Origin: Veillonellales bacterium
Lineage (GTDB): Bacteria; Bacillota; Negativicutes; Veillonellales; Dialisteraceae
Assembly (NCBI GenBank): GCA_944390485.1
Contig: CALXPQ010000004.1
Span: 159,985 to 223,984, forward strand
Reading direction: 5' to 3'
DNA length: 64,000 nucleotides
Below the pieces are notes generated by a model that saw nothing but the letters and a program-made list of their open reading frames with translations, did no database searches and was not told where the DNA came from. How positions within the stretch are numbered: position 1 is the stretch's first letter; each line of letters begins with the position of its first letter. Position numbers and translations under genes: made by a program. Shown here in pieces: positions 1 to 7,438 of the stretch.

Positions 1-28
1 CAGCGCGGGAGAGTAGCCCGCGGGAGAT

Positions 29-59
29 GGGGCTGTCCATGGGGGCAGTCCCATTTTCC
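29..59 (+). terminator. Terminator-like hairpin of an upstream gene
   Basis: GGGGCTGTCC pairs with GGGCAGTCCC (with two G-T pairs) around a short loop and is followed by ATTTTCC. It probably ends a gene lying before the window. The first 28 bases hold nothing I can assign. Confidence 0.45.
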
Positions 60-85
60 AGATTGAAAGAAAGGAAACCAACAAC

Positions 86-721
86 GTGCAGCTCACAGAC
101 CGACAAAAAGAAATCACACGCATCGTCCGCGAGGACGGTCCCATCACCGGGGAAATAATCGCGGCCAAGCTCCATGTGACGCGGAGCGCGCTGCGGGGCG
201 ATCTGGCGGTGCTCCTCTCGGGAGAAGTCATCGCGGCCCGGCGCCGGCTCGGCTACTACTATCTGGGCGGCGGCACCGACCCGGCCGCTTCGGAGATCCG
301 GAAATGCATCGTCGACGACTGCATGTCCCGCCCCGTGCTCGTCGGCAGCGACGCCAACGCCTACGACGCGGCGGTGCTCCTCTTCACCGAGGACATCGGC
401 ACCATCTTCGTCGGCGAGGAAGACAATCTCCTGGGCGTCGTCTCCCGCAAAGACCTGCTCAAGGCCGCCATGGGCCGGGAAGGGCTCCAGCAGATGCCCA
501 TTTCCATGGTCATGACGCCCCGGTCCAAGATGATCTATGCCGAGCAGGGCGAAGAGATGCTGGGCGTGGCGCAGAAGCTCATCGACTACGAAGTGGACTG
601 CCTGCCCGTGGTCCGTGTGGAAGACCACGGCGGCGAAAAGCGCTTCAAGCTGCTGGGCCGCATCTCGAAGACCAACATCACCCGGCTGTTTCTGGAACTC
701 GGTCTGGGACACAGGAGGTAA
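86..721 (+). CDS. ccpN: CcpN-like HTH/CBS-domain transcriptional repressor
   Basis: 211 aa with a GTG start preceded by AAAGGAA. An N-terminal winged-helix HTH (about residues 1-55, LTDRQKEITRIVREDGPITG then VTRSALRGDL) is followed by two CBS domains (about 75-135 and 140-205), the arrangement of CcpN/YqzB. In Bacillus, CcpN represses gluconeogenic genes and senses adenine nucleotides through the CBS pair. The next gene starts 6 bp after this stop codon and its ribosome binding site (AGGAGG, 713-718) lies inside this gene's last codons, so the two are co-translated. The pairing with the PPDK regulatory protein is the conserved yqzB-yqfL arrangement and supports a role in carbon flux around pyruvate/PEP. 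Effector and targets here are inferred from the family. Confidence 0.88.
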   Translation: MQLTDRQKEITRIVREDGPITGEIIAAKLHVTRSALRGDLAVLLSGEVIAARRRLGYYYLGGGTDPAASEIRKCIVDDCMSRPVLVGSDANAYDAAVLLFTEDIGTIFVGEEDNLLGVVSRKDLLKAAMGREGLQQMPISMVMTPRSKMIYAEQGEEMLGVAQKLIDYEVDCLPVVRVEDHGGEKRFKLLGRISKTNITRLFLELGLGHRR

Positions 722-727
722 TACTGC

Positions 728-1558
728 GTGAATACACAACCCACTGTCTACGTCATCTCGGACTCCCTCGGCGAGACCGGTGAAAAGCTCGCCCACGCGG
801 CGATCAGTCAGTTCGACCAGGAAGACATCGACGTCATCCGCGTGCCCTTCGTGCGGCACTGCGACCAGCTCCGGGACATCGTCGCCGAAGCGGAAGAAAA
901 AGGTGCGGTCATCTGCCACACCCTCGTGTCGCCCGACCTGCGCGAGACCATCGACGAGCTCTCGAGAGAGCACCACGTGCGCTACGTGGACCTCCTCGGG
1001 CCCATGCTGGACGCCGTCTCCTCCATCGCGAAGACGAAGCCCCGCATGAAGCCGGGCCTCATCCACAAGCTCGACGAGGAATACTTCAAGAAGGTGGAGG
1101 CCATCGAATTCGCCGTCAAGTACGACGACGGGAAGAATCCCTCCGGCTTCGAGAAAGCGGACATCGTCCTCATCGGCGTGTCCCGCACCTCCAAGACGCC
1201 CATGTCCATGTACCTGGCGCACAAGAAGTACAAAGTGGCGAACCTCCCGCTCGTGCCGGAAGTGGCGCTCCCCGAAGAGATCTTCCGGGTGCCGCCGTAC
1301 CGCATCGTGGGCCTCATCATCGACCCGTACAAGCTCAATACCATCCGCACGGAGCGCATGAAAGCGCTGGGCTTCTCCGGGACGGCGAACTATACCGACA
1401 TCGCCCGCATCGAAGACGAGCTCGCCTATGCGAAGGCCGTCATGCGCCAGCTCCACTGCGTCGTCCTCGACGTGTCGAACCGCGCCATCGAAGAGACCGC
1501 CAGCCGCATCATCGAGATCATCCAGCGGAACCGCCAGATCTACGGCGAAAAATACTGA
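728..1558 (+). CDS. ppdK regulator (yqfL): Pyruvate, phosphate dikinase regulatory protein (bifunctional kinase/phosphorylase)
   Basis: 276 aa, full length for the DUF299/PPSR family. The P-loop-like motif GVSRTSKTPMS lies at about residues 149-159, after the start region YVISDSLGETGE that is typical of the family. The family reversibly phosphorylates pyruvate phosphate dikinase (ADP-dependent inactivation, Pi-dependent reactivation) or PEP synthase in the cytoplasm. It starts at GTG 728, with the SD sequence inside the upstream ccpN-like gene. A terminator follows directly. The dikinase gene itself is not in the window. Confidence 0.93.
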   Translation: MNTQPTVYVISDSLGETGEKLAHAAISQFDQEDIDVIRVPFVRHCDQLRDIVAEAEEKGAVICHTLVSPDLRETIDELSREHHVRYVDLLGPMLDAVSSIAKTKPRMKPGLIHKLDEEYFKKVEAIEFAVKYDDGKNPSGFEKADIVLIGVSRTSKTPMSMYLAHKKYKVANLPLVPEVALPEEIFRVPPYRIVGLIIDPYKLNTIRTERMKALGFSGTANYTDIARIEDELAYAKAVMRQLHCVVLDVSNRAIEETASRIIEIIQRNRQIYGEKY

Positions 1559-1564
1559 ACCCCG

Positions 1565-1600
1565 AAAGCACTGCCTTGCAGAGAGGCGGTGCTTTTTGTT
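1565..1600 (+). terminator. Rho-independent terminator after the ccpN-yqfL operon
   Basis: AAAGCACTGCC pairs with GGCGGTGCTTT (one G-T pair) over a 9-nt loop and is followed by TTGTT. It ends the two-gene operon. Confidence 0.85.
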
Positions 1601-1679
1601 ACATTGAAAAGAGACGGCCCCGCAGGAGCCGCCTGACATTCCCGCCGCGTCCGCGGCGTTTCCCTTCTGCGAGGTGCCT

Positions 1680-2669
1680 ATGACCATACGAGAACGTACC
1701 GAAGCCGTCGAGCGCCGGCTCCTTTCCCCGCACGCGTCCTTTGCCGACGAAGCCGTGCGGGACCGGCCCGAAGAGGAATGCCCTCTCCGCACCGCCTTCC
1801 AGCGCGACCGGGACCGCATCCTCCACAGCGGCTCCTTCCGGCGCATGAAGCACAAGACGCAGGTCTACATCGCGCCCCGCGGCGACCACTACCGCACCCG
1901 CATGACCCACACCCTCGAGGTGGCGCAGATCGGCCGCACCGTGGCGCGGGCCCTCCGGCTCAACGAAGACCTGGTGGAAGCCATGGCCCTCGGCCACGAC
2001 CTCGGCCACACCCCCTTCGGCCACGTGGGCGAATCGGCGCTGAACGACATCTGCGGCCATTTCCATCACAACGAGCAGAGCGTGCGCATCGTGGAAGTGC
2101 TCGAAAAAGGCGGGCAGGGGCTGAACCTGACGAAGCAGGTGCGGGACGGCATCCTCCACCACACCGGGAGCGTCCCCGCGGCCTCCCTCGAAGGGCAGCT
2201 CCTGAAATACGCCGACCGCATCGCCTACCTCTGCCACGACTTCGACGACGCCGAGGCAGCGGGACTCCTCACCGCGAAAGACCTGCCCGGCCGCGTGCGC
2301 CGCCGCTTCGGCGAGACCCACTCCGAGATGATCACTTCCATGGTGACCGACCTGATCCGCGGCGCGCTGGACAGCCAGGCCATGCGCATGTCCCCCGAAG
2401 GGGACGAGACCCTCCTCGAATTCCGGGAATTCATGTTCCGCCGAGTCTACCTCTCGCCGTCCCTCGTGCCCGACCGGGAGCGCGGCTACAAAGTGGTGCA
2501 GATGCTCTACACCTACTTCATGGAGCACCCGCAGGAGCTCCCCGCCGAGCGTCGCCTCCTCGCCGCCGACGACAGCCAGGCCGCGGTGGACTACATCTCC
2601 GGCCTCACGGACAACCACGCCATCGCGCTCTTCCAGGACCTCTTCGTGCCCCGCTACTGGAATTTCTAA
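1680..2669 (+). CDS. dgt: Deoxyguanosinetriphosphate triphosphohydrolase (HD-domain dNTPase)
   Basis: 329 aa from ATG 1680. An in-frame GTG lies two codons upstream (1674), but the GAGGTG before 1680 is better spaced as a ribosome binding site for the ATG. HD-domain metal ligands are visible: H in MTHTLEVAQ (about residue 75) and the HD of ALGHDLGHTPFGH (about 103-114). The N-terminal TIRERTE and the length fit the short dGTPase class of Firmicutes. It hydrolyses dNTPs to nucleoside plus triphosphate and affects dNTP pools. It is a single gene between a terminator and the next promoter. Substrate preference cannot be read from sequence. Confidence 0.9.
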   Translation: MTIRERTEAVERRLLSPHASFADEAVRDRPEEECPLRTAFQRDRDRILHSGSFRRMKHKTQVYIAPRGDHYRTRMTHTLEVAQIGRTVARALRLNEDLVEAMALGHDLGHTPFGHVGESALNDICGHFHHNEQSVRIVEVLEKGGQGLNLTKQVRDGILHHTGSVPAASLEGQLLKYADRIAYLCHDFDDAEAAGLLTAKDLPGRVRRRFGETHSEMITSMVTDLIRGALDSQAMRMSPEGDETLLEFREFMFRRVYLSPSLVPDRERGYKVVQMLYTYFMEHPQELPAERRLLAADDSQAAVDYISGLTDNHAIALFQDLFVPRYWNF

Positions 2670-2707
2670 TAATAAGATTAGAAATAATAAAACGCTCTTA
2701 TCGTTCC

Positions 2708-2736
2708 TTGAGATGGACGAAAAGGTTCTCTATAAT
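2708..2736 (+). promoter_or_regulatory. Sigma-70 promoter of the DRRD-repeat protein gene
   Basis: TTGAGA, a 17-bp spacer and a perfect TATAAT. The leader that follows contains CTGCGGC/GCCGCAG (about 2770-2788), a stable hairpin just before the GGAAAGGAG ribosome binding site. Confidence 0.75.
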
Positions 2737-2811
2737 AAAGACAAATCCATCATCCGCTCGCGGATATCTGCTGCGGCCCGCCGCCGCAGCGCCGGAAAGG
2801 AGTGTCACACC

Positions 2812-3276
2812 ATGAAAAAGATCCTCGCCGCCGCCGTTCTGGCCGCCCTCACCGCCGGATTCTCCGCCGGGGCCGCCATGCCCTTCGGAGGTCATCCCGA
2901 CCGCGGACCGGGACCGGACCGCCGTCCGCCCATCACCGCTCGGGCCGATAAGAACGACAAACAGCTGCCGCCGGGCATCGCCAAGAAAATCGAGAAGAAA
3001 GACGGCAAAAAAGACCTGCCTCCGGGCATCGAGAAAAAGATCGAAAAAGACCGCCGGGACAACGACCGGAGAGACAACCGGCGCGATGACCGCCGCGACG
3101 GCGACCGCTGGGACAATGACCGCCGCGATGGGCGGAAAGCGCCTCCGCCGCCGCGCAGAGACGACCGGAGAGACAATGACCGGCGCGACAACGACCGCCG
3201 GGATCACGATCGCCGCGACAACGACGACAACCGCGGCGGCATCCTCGGCAATCTCCTGGAAAAACTCAAAGACTGA
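2812..3276 (+). CDS. Secreted low-complexity protein with DRRDN repeats
   Basis: 154 aa from ATG 2812 (SD GGAAAGGAG). Residues 1-23 are a signal peptide (MKKILAAAVLAALTAGFSAGA). The mature part has two copies of LPPGI(A/E)KKIEK at about 54-80. These are followed by about 60 residues of near-perfect DRRDN/DRRDNDRR repeats, an interrupting proline tract (KAPPPPRR) and a short hydrophobic end (ILGNLLEKLKD). LPPG-x-KK motifs occur in RcnB-like and other small periplasmic proteins, but I do not recognise a family. The alternating +/- charge suggests an extended or polyampholytic wall or periplasmic protein. It has its own promoter and terminator. Confidence 0.8.
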   Translation: MKKILAAAVLAALTAGFSAGAAMPFGGHPDRGPGPDRRPPITARADKNDKQLPPGIAKKIEKKDGKKDLPPGIEKKIEKDRRDNDRRDNRRDDRRDGDRWDNDRRDGRKAPPPPRRDDRRDNDRRDNDRRDHDRRDNDDNRGGILGNLLEKLKD

Positions 3277-3286
3277 GCCGGCACAG

Positions 3287-3315
3287 CTCCCTTCCCCTGC
3301 GGAGGGGAGTTTTTG
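3287..3315 (+). terminator. Terminator after the DRRD-repeat gene
   Basis: CTCCCTTCC pairs with GGAGGGGAG over a 5-nt loop, followed by TTTTTGC. Confidence 0.8.
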
Positions 3316-3350
3316 CGTGTCCGTATATAGAAATTTAGGAATTTAGATAT

Positions 3351-3378
3351 TTATATAACTCGATTCATATGATATAAT
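3351..3378 (+). promoter_or_regulatory. AT-rich promoter/operator of the ArsR-family gene
   Basis: A TATAAT (3373-3378) sits in an AT-rich stretch (3326-3390) unlike its surroundings, with TTATAT 17 bp upstream. ATATTTATAT and TTCATATGATATA give imperfect dyads of the kind bound by ArsR/SmtB repressors, so autoregulation is likely (inference). Confidence 0.5.
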
Positions 3379-3418
3379 GGAAATAATCATTTGACGGACC
3401 AGAGAAAAGGAGACTCCC

Positions 3419-3793
3419 ATGGACTACGAACCGAGCTACAAAGAATTTTCGACCATCTTCAAAGCGCTCTCCGATGAGACCCGGCTCTGCATCGTGGATA
3501 TGCTTTCCTGCGCCGAACTCTCGGCCTGCGATATCCTGCAGAACTTCACCCTGTCCCAGTCCACGCTGAGCTACCACATGAAGATCCTCATCGAAGCGCA
3601 TATCGTGAACGCTCGCCGCGAAGGCTTGTGGACCAAGTACTCCATCAACGACGAGACCTTCCAGAAAGTGATGGAATTCCTGCCGGCGCTTTACAAGATG
3701 AAAAACGAATGCGTGTGCAAGCAGATCAAATACTGCAAAGAAGGCGATGCCTGCGCCGTGCCCCACCACGGTCGCGACTCCTTCGGCTACTGA
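3419..3793 (+). CDS. ArsR/SmtB-family metal(loid)-responsive repressor
   Basis: 124 aa from ATG 3419 with SD AAAGGAG. The winged HTH spans about residues 8-85 (ALSDETRLCIVDMLSC, then LSQSTLSYHMKIL). The site where ArsR has ELCVCDL reads ELSACDIL, so one of its two cysteines is lost. A different cysteine cluster sits at the C-terminus (CVCKQIKYCKEGDAC, about 100-114). This suggests a relocated thiol or metal sensor rather than the classical alpha-3 site (inference). No transporter or reductase gene is adjacent, so it is an orphan regulator whose targets lie elsewhere or that acts only on itself. Confidence 0.85.
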   Translation: MDYEPSYKEFSTIFKALSDETRLCIVDMLSCAELSACDILQNFTLSQSTLSYHMKILIEAHIVNARREGLWTKYSINDETFQKVMEFLPALYKMKNECVCKQIKYCKEGDACAVPHHGRDSFGY

Positions 3794-3801
3794 AACGAAA
3801 A

Positions 3802-3826
3802 GGCGGACAGACGTCCGTCTTTTTTC
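3802..3826 (+). terminator. Terminator after the ArsR-family gene
   Basis: GGCGGAC / GTCCGTC with a 4-nt loop, followed by TTTTTT. Confidence 0.75.
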
Positions 3827-3942
3827 GTGCCCGGAAAAGGGGCGCGGACCCGGGCGATTGGAGAGTAGTTTCTTTCTGTGTGGTGCTGTTTCTGTATGGA
3901 GTGTCCTGCCTCGGCAATGAGAATTTTCAGCGGCTGCGGCGT

Positions 3943-3979
3943 GAAAAAAAGACGTCTCTCATGGGAGGCGTCTTTTTTT
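3943..3979. terminator. Terminator of the deoR-type gene (bidirectional shape)
   Basis: AAAAAAAGACG..CTC pairs with GGAGGCGTCTTTTTTT. The T-run on the minus strand ends the DeoR-family gene. 3827-3942 between the two terminators holds no gene I can support. Confidence 0.8.
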
Positions 3980-3989
3980 CGTGCAGGGT

Positions 3990-4748
3990 TCAGAGGATCC
4001 GGATTCCCGCGGCGAGGTAGCGGGCGCGGTCTTCCGGGCGGAGGCCGTCGTCCATGATGACCGGCGGCATGGCCTGCGGCGCGAAGACCTGCCGCTTGGC
4101 CACGCGGTCGATCTTGGTGGAGTCCATCACGGCGGCGGTCTGCCGGGCGGTGCGGATGATGGTCTGCATAACGGGGATCTCTTCGAGGCGGAAGTCGGTG
4201 AGGCCCGCTTCGGCGTCGAGGGCGTTCACCGAGAGAAAACACAGGTCGGGATAGACGGCGGCGACTTCCGCGAGGCATTCGCAGCCGCAGGTGGACTGTT
4301 CGTCCGCGTCGAGGCGGCCGCCGAGGAGGTGGACCGCGCAGCACGGGCTGGCCGCGGCGGCCATGGCCGCGGGGAGATTGTTCGTGATGACCGTGCAGGG
4401 GATGGCCGCCCGGGCGAGTTCGCCCGCGAGGATGGTGTTCGTCGTGCCGGAGTTGATGAAAAGGACGTCGCCTTTCTTGACCCATTCGAGGGCTTTCCGG
4501 GAGGCGGCTTTTTTCCGGTCGATGTTGATGATCTCCCGTCCTTTGAAGGGATAGAACCGCTCGGCCGGGCGGATGGCTTTCGCTCCGCCGCGGATGTATT
4601 GAAGCAGACCTTCCCGGTCCATGGCTTTCAGATCGCGGCGGATGGTGTCCACGGAGACGCCGAGGCGCGACGACAGCTCTTCCAGTTTGACCACCGGCGC
4701 TTCGTCCAGCGCGCGGAGGATGAGGGTTTTGCGTTCTTCCTGAATCAT
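3990..4748 (-). CDS. DeoR-family transcriptional regulator, divergent from the phosphonate operon
   Basis: 252 aa. The DeoR HTH is at about residues 6-56 (LEELSSRLGVSVDTIRRDL). It is followed by the DeoRC sugar-phosphate-sensor fold (about 75-235) with the phosphate-contacting INSGTTN motif (about 99-105) and the TNN and DSTK motifs of the family. Its SD is AGGAG. It is divergent from phnX across a 367-bp repeat-rich intergenic region, so it is the natural candidate to control phosphonate use. The family usually senses a phosphorylated metabolite, and a phosphonate or its aldehyde would be a plausible ligand (inference). Confidence 0.85.
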   Translation of the reverse strand: MIQEERKTLILRALDEAPVVKLEELSSRLGVSVDTIRRDLKAMDREGLLQYIRGGAKAIRPAERFYPFKGREIINIDRKKAASRKALEWVKKGDVLFINSGTTNTILAGELARAAIPCTVITNNLPAAMAAAASPCCAVHLLGGRLDADEQSTCGCECLAEVAAVYPDLCFLSVNALDAEAGLTDFRLEEIPVMQTIIRTARQTAAVMDSTKIDRVAKRQVFAPQAMPPVIMDDGLRPEDRARYLAAGIRIL

Positions 4749-4810
4749 AGGGGCTCCTTCGTTTTTCCTTTATTGTATGACGGCCGGCGGCCGGCGGCAA
4801 TACGGCATCT

Positions 4811-4878
4811 GCCGGAAATTGCCGGAATTTACCCGGATTTGCAGGAAATTTTGAACTATTGCGGAAAGAATTTCCGGC
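4811..4878. promoter_or_regulatory. Helical-phase repeats and dyad between deoR and phnX
   Basis: Four degenerate 10-bp direct repeats lie head to tail: GCCGGAAATT (4811), GCCGGAATTT (4821), ACCCGGATTT (4831) and GCAGGAAATT (4841). The first unit is also repeated perfectly inverted as AATTTCCGGC at 4869-4878. A period of one helical turn is typical of cooperative repressor sites. This is the candidate operator of the divergent DeoR-type regulator. Confidence 0.55.
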
Positions 4879-4971
4879 AGGCAGAAGAAAAAACAGAGGA
4901 AAATCTCGATATTTGCTGCAAAGAACACTGCGGATGAGGAAAGCGAAGACTGCATAATACATGCAATAAAA

Positions 4972-5013
4972 TGCGATATTTTACGTAAGTTTTGCCGTAT
5001 TTTACAAAACTTT
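4972..5013 (+). promoter_or_regulatory. Tandem 21-bp direct repeat upstream of phnX
   Basis: Two adjacent 21-bp units (4972-4992 and 4993-5013) share 16 of 21 bases, with the core TATTTTAC in both. The spacing equals two helical turns. They lie about 100 bp upstream of the phnX start and look like a second operator or an activator site. No clear -35/-10 pair could be fixed nearby. Confidence 0.5.
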
Positions 5014-5115
5014 TTCCGCTAATTTGCGGAATGCCCACGATGGGCCCGTATGATGAAGACATCGGGGCGGAGGAAAAGCCCCTGTGAGCGGCGGAGGCCG
5101 CGAAAGGAGAATCCT

Positions 5116-6615
5116 ATGAAGTGGGAAGGCATCATTCTGGACTGGGCAGGCACGACGGTCGATTTCGGCTCCATGTCTCCGGTCAAAGTGTTTACGGCGA
5201 TTTTTGAAGAGGCGGGCATCCCCGTGACGGAAGAGGAGGTGCGCGGGCCCATGGGCATGCTGAAGCGCGACCACATCCGCACGATGCTCGCCATGCCGCG
5301 CATCCGCAGCGCGTGGGAGACCGCTTACGGCAGAGCGCCGGAGGAGAGCGACGTGGACCGTCTGTACGGCCGGTTCGAACCGATGCTCCTGTCGGTGCTG
5401 GCGGAGGGGACGGACGTGAAGCCCTGGGTGCCGGAGACGGCCGCGGAGCTCCGCCGCCGCGGGTACCGGCTGGGCAGCACCACCGGATTCAATGACGCCA
5501 TGATGGCGCTGGTGGTGCCGTCGGCAAAGGCGGGCGGCTACGAGGCGGATTTCTGGGTGAGCGCAGACAGCGCCGGCGGCCATGGGCGGCCCTGGCCGTA
5601 CATGATTTTTCAGAACATGATGCACTTCGGCTGGTCCGACGTGCGCCGCGTCCTCAAGGTGGGCGACACGGTGGAGGATATCCGTGAAGGACAGCATGCG
5701 GGATGCCGCACGGCGGGCATCGTCGTGGGGAGTTCGGTCATGGGACTCACGAAGGCGGAGTACGATGCGCTCGGCGGGGAAGAAAAAGAAGCGGCGTGCC
5801 GGAAGGCGGAGCAGGTCTACCGCGATGCCGGCGCGGATTTCATCATCCGGGATATCCGCGGTCTGCTCGACCTGGCGAAAGCGATCGGCATGGATGTGAA
5901 GGAGATCAACGCGTCGGATTACAACGGCATCGTGGAGGCGCTCCGCACGAAGAAGGCGGACATGGCGTACCTCGGCTCGGAAGGCATCGCTCTGGCGAAC
6001 AAGCGCATGGACGGCAATGTGGACGTCATCGCCATGAAGGCGCCCGGCGGAGACAAGGCGAAGGCGGTCTATCATTCGGTCTTCATCACCCGTTCGGACC
6101 GGAACGACATCAACAGTCTCGAAGATGTGAAGAATAAGAAGATGGCTTTTGTGGACCCGGCGTCCACGTCGGGCAATCTCATCCCCACGGGCATGATTGT
6201 GAAGGCATTCCCCAATGACCACCTCAATGCGGAGGCGCTCCATGTGAACGACGGCTTCTTCCAGTCGGCCATCTACTCGGGCAAGCATCAGGCGAGCATC
6301 CAGGCGGTGGCGAAGGGCGACGTGGATGTGGCGGCCGTGTCCGATCAGATCCTGCAGTCGGAATTTGACAACGGCAACGTGCAGAAAGCGGATATCAAGA
6401 TCATCGCTTCGTCCGATCCGATCCCGTCTGAGGGCATGATCATCCGTGCGGACATGGACAAGGATCTCCGGGCGAAGGTGACGGATTTCCTGCTCCATTA
6501 CGACAATGAAGACTATTTCACGAAGGTCATCAAAGTGAAGGGCGCCCGTTTCGCTCCGGCTTCGCTGGCGGATTACAAGCCCATCATCGACCTGAACGAA
6601 CTGCTGAGCAAATAA
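5116..6615 (+). CDS. phnX: PhnX-PhnD chimera: phosphonoacetaldehyde hydrolase fused in frame to a truncated phosphonate-binding protein
   Basis: 499 aa from ATG 5116 (SD AAAGGAG). Residues 1 to about 255 are PhnX, a HAD hydrolase. They carry the nucleophile motif LDWAGTT, the Schiff-base lysine in GMLKRDHIR and the motif KVGDTVEDIREG. PhnX splits phosphonoacetaldehyde into acetaldehyde and phosphate. From about residue 256 (LAKAIGMDVKEINASDYNG) to the end, the protein matches the C-terminal four fifths of a PhnD-type phosphonate-binding protein (YLGSEGIAL, FVDPASTSGNLIPT, VAAVSDQ). It lacks the signal peptide, the lipobox and the first strands. No stop, start or SD separates the two parts. 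As written, the binding domain would stay in the cytoplasm and lack part of lobe I, so importer function is doubtful. The lost segment may also have held phnW, which is absent here (inference). Confidence 0.85.
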   Translation: MKWEGIILDWAGTTVDFGSMSPVKVFTAIFEEAGIPVTEEEVRGPMGMLKRDHIRTMLAMPRIRSAWETAYGRAPEESDVDRLYGRFEPMLLSVLAEGTDVKPWVPETAAELRRRGYRLGSTTGFNDAMMALVVPSAKAGGYEADFWVSADSAGGHGRPWPYMIFQNMMHFGWSDVRRVLKVGDTVEDIREGQHAGCRTAGIVVGSSVMGLTKAEYDALGGEEKEAACRKAEQVYRDAGADFIIRDIRGLLDLAKAIGMDVKEINASDYNGIVEALRTKKADMAYLGSEGIALANKRMDGNVDVIAMKAPGGDKAKAVYHSVFITRSDRNDINSLEDVKNKKMAFVDPASTSGNLIPTGMIVKAFPNDHLNAEALHVNDGFFQSAIYSGKHQASIQAVAKGDVDVAAVSDQILQSEFDNGNVQKADIKIIASSDPIPSEGMIIRADMDKDLRAKVTDFLLHYDNEDYFTKVIKVKGARFAPASLADYKPIIDLNELLSK

Positions 6616-6655
6616 GTGGAAAGGGCGGCCGCCCGGGCCGTCCGGAGGAGGAACT

Positions 6656-7438
6656 ATGCAGGAACCGCTGCTTCGGTTTGACGATGTGAGCAAGGTGTAC
6701 AGGAATGGCGTGCAGGGGCTCTCCCACGTGTCATTCTCCGTGGAGGCGGGAGAGTTCGTCGCGGTGATCGGCCCGTCCGGCGCGGGGAAATCCACCCTGC
6801 TCCGGTCCATCAACCGGCTGCAGGACATCACGTCCGGCCGCGTGCTCATCCGCGGGGAGGATATTTCCCGCGAATCCGGGCGGAAGCTCCGGGCCATGCG
6901 CGCCGGCATCGGCATGATCTTTCAGAATTACAATCTGGTGTACCGCCTGTCGGTCATGCAGAATGTGCTCCACGGGCGGCTCGGGTATATGTCCTCCTGG
7001 CGGGGCATGCTCGGCCTGTATTCCGAAGAGGATCGGGAAAAGGCGGCGGCCCTCCTCGAGGAGATCCAGATGGGGGATTTCCTGAACGCGCGGGCGGCGG
7101 ATCTCTCCGGCGGCCAGAAGCAGCGCGTAGGCATCGCCCGGGCGTTCATGCAGGAGCCGGAACTGCTCCTCTGCGATGAGCCCATCGCTTCGCTCGACCC
7201 GTCCAGTGCGAAGATCATCATGGATATGCTGAGCGCCATGACGAAGCGCCGCCACATGGCGTGCCTCGTGAATCTCCACCAGATCGATGCGGCGAAGACG
7301 TACGCGGGGCGCATCATCGGCCTGCGCCGCGGCACGGTGGTCTTCGACGGGCCGCCGGAAGCGCTCACGGACGCCGCGGTGGAGACCATCTACGGCGTGC
7401 CCGCTTCGGAGCTGGCCATGAAGGAGTGCGTATCATGA
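6656..7438 (+). CDS. phnC: Phosphonate ABC importer, ATP-binding protein
   Basis: 260 aa from ATG 6656 (SD GGAGGAGGA). It has Walker A GPSGAGKSTLL (about residues 37-47), the Q-loop, signature LSGGQKQRVGIARA (about 149-162) and Walker B LLLCDEPIASLD (about 170-181). PhnC-type length and the two phnE genes downstream fix the assignment. It powers import of phosphonates through PhnE from the PhnD binding protein. Its stop overlaps the next start (ATGA), showing tight translational coupling. A complete phnD is missing from the operon. Confidence 0.92.
   Translation: MQEPLLRFDDVSKVYRNGVQGLSHVSFSVEAGEFVAVIGPSGAGKSTLLRSINRLQDITSGRVLIRGEDISRESGRKLRAMRAGIGMIFQNYNLVYRLSVMQNVLHGRLGYMSSWRGMLGLYSEEDREKAAALLEEIQMGDFLNARAADLSGGQKQRVGIARAFMQEPELLLCDEPIASLDPSSAKIIMDMLSAMTKRRHMACLVNLHQIDAAKTYAGRIIGLRRGTVVFDGPPEALTDAAVETIYGVPASELAMKECVS

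Noticed and set aside
5889..6615. Separate phnD gene starting at an internal ATG
   Set aside because: No SD precedes ATG 5889 or 5892 and the frame is continuous with phnX, so a fusion is the simpler reading.
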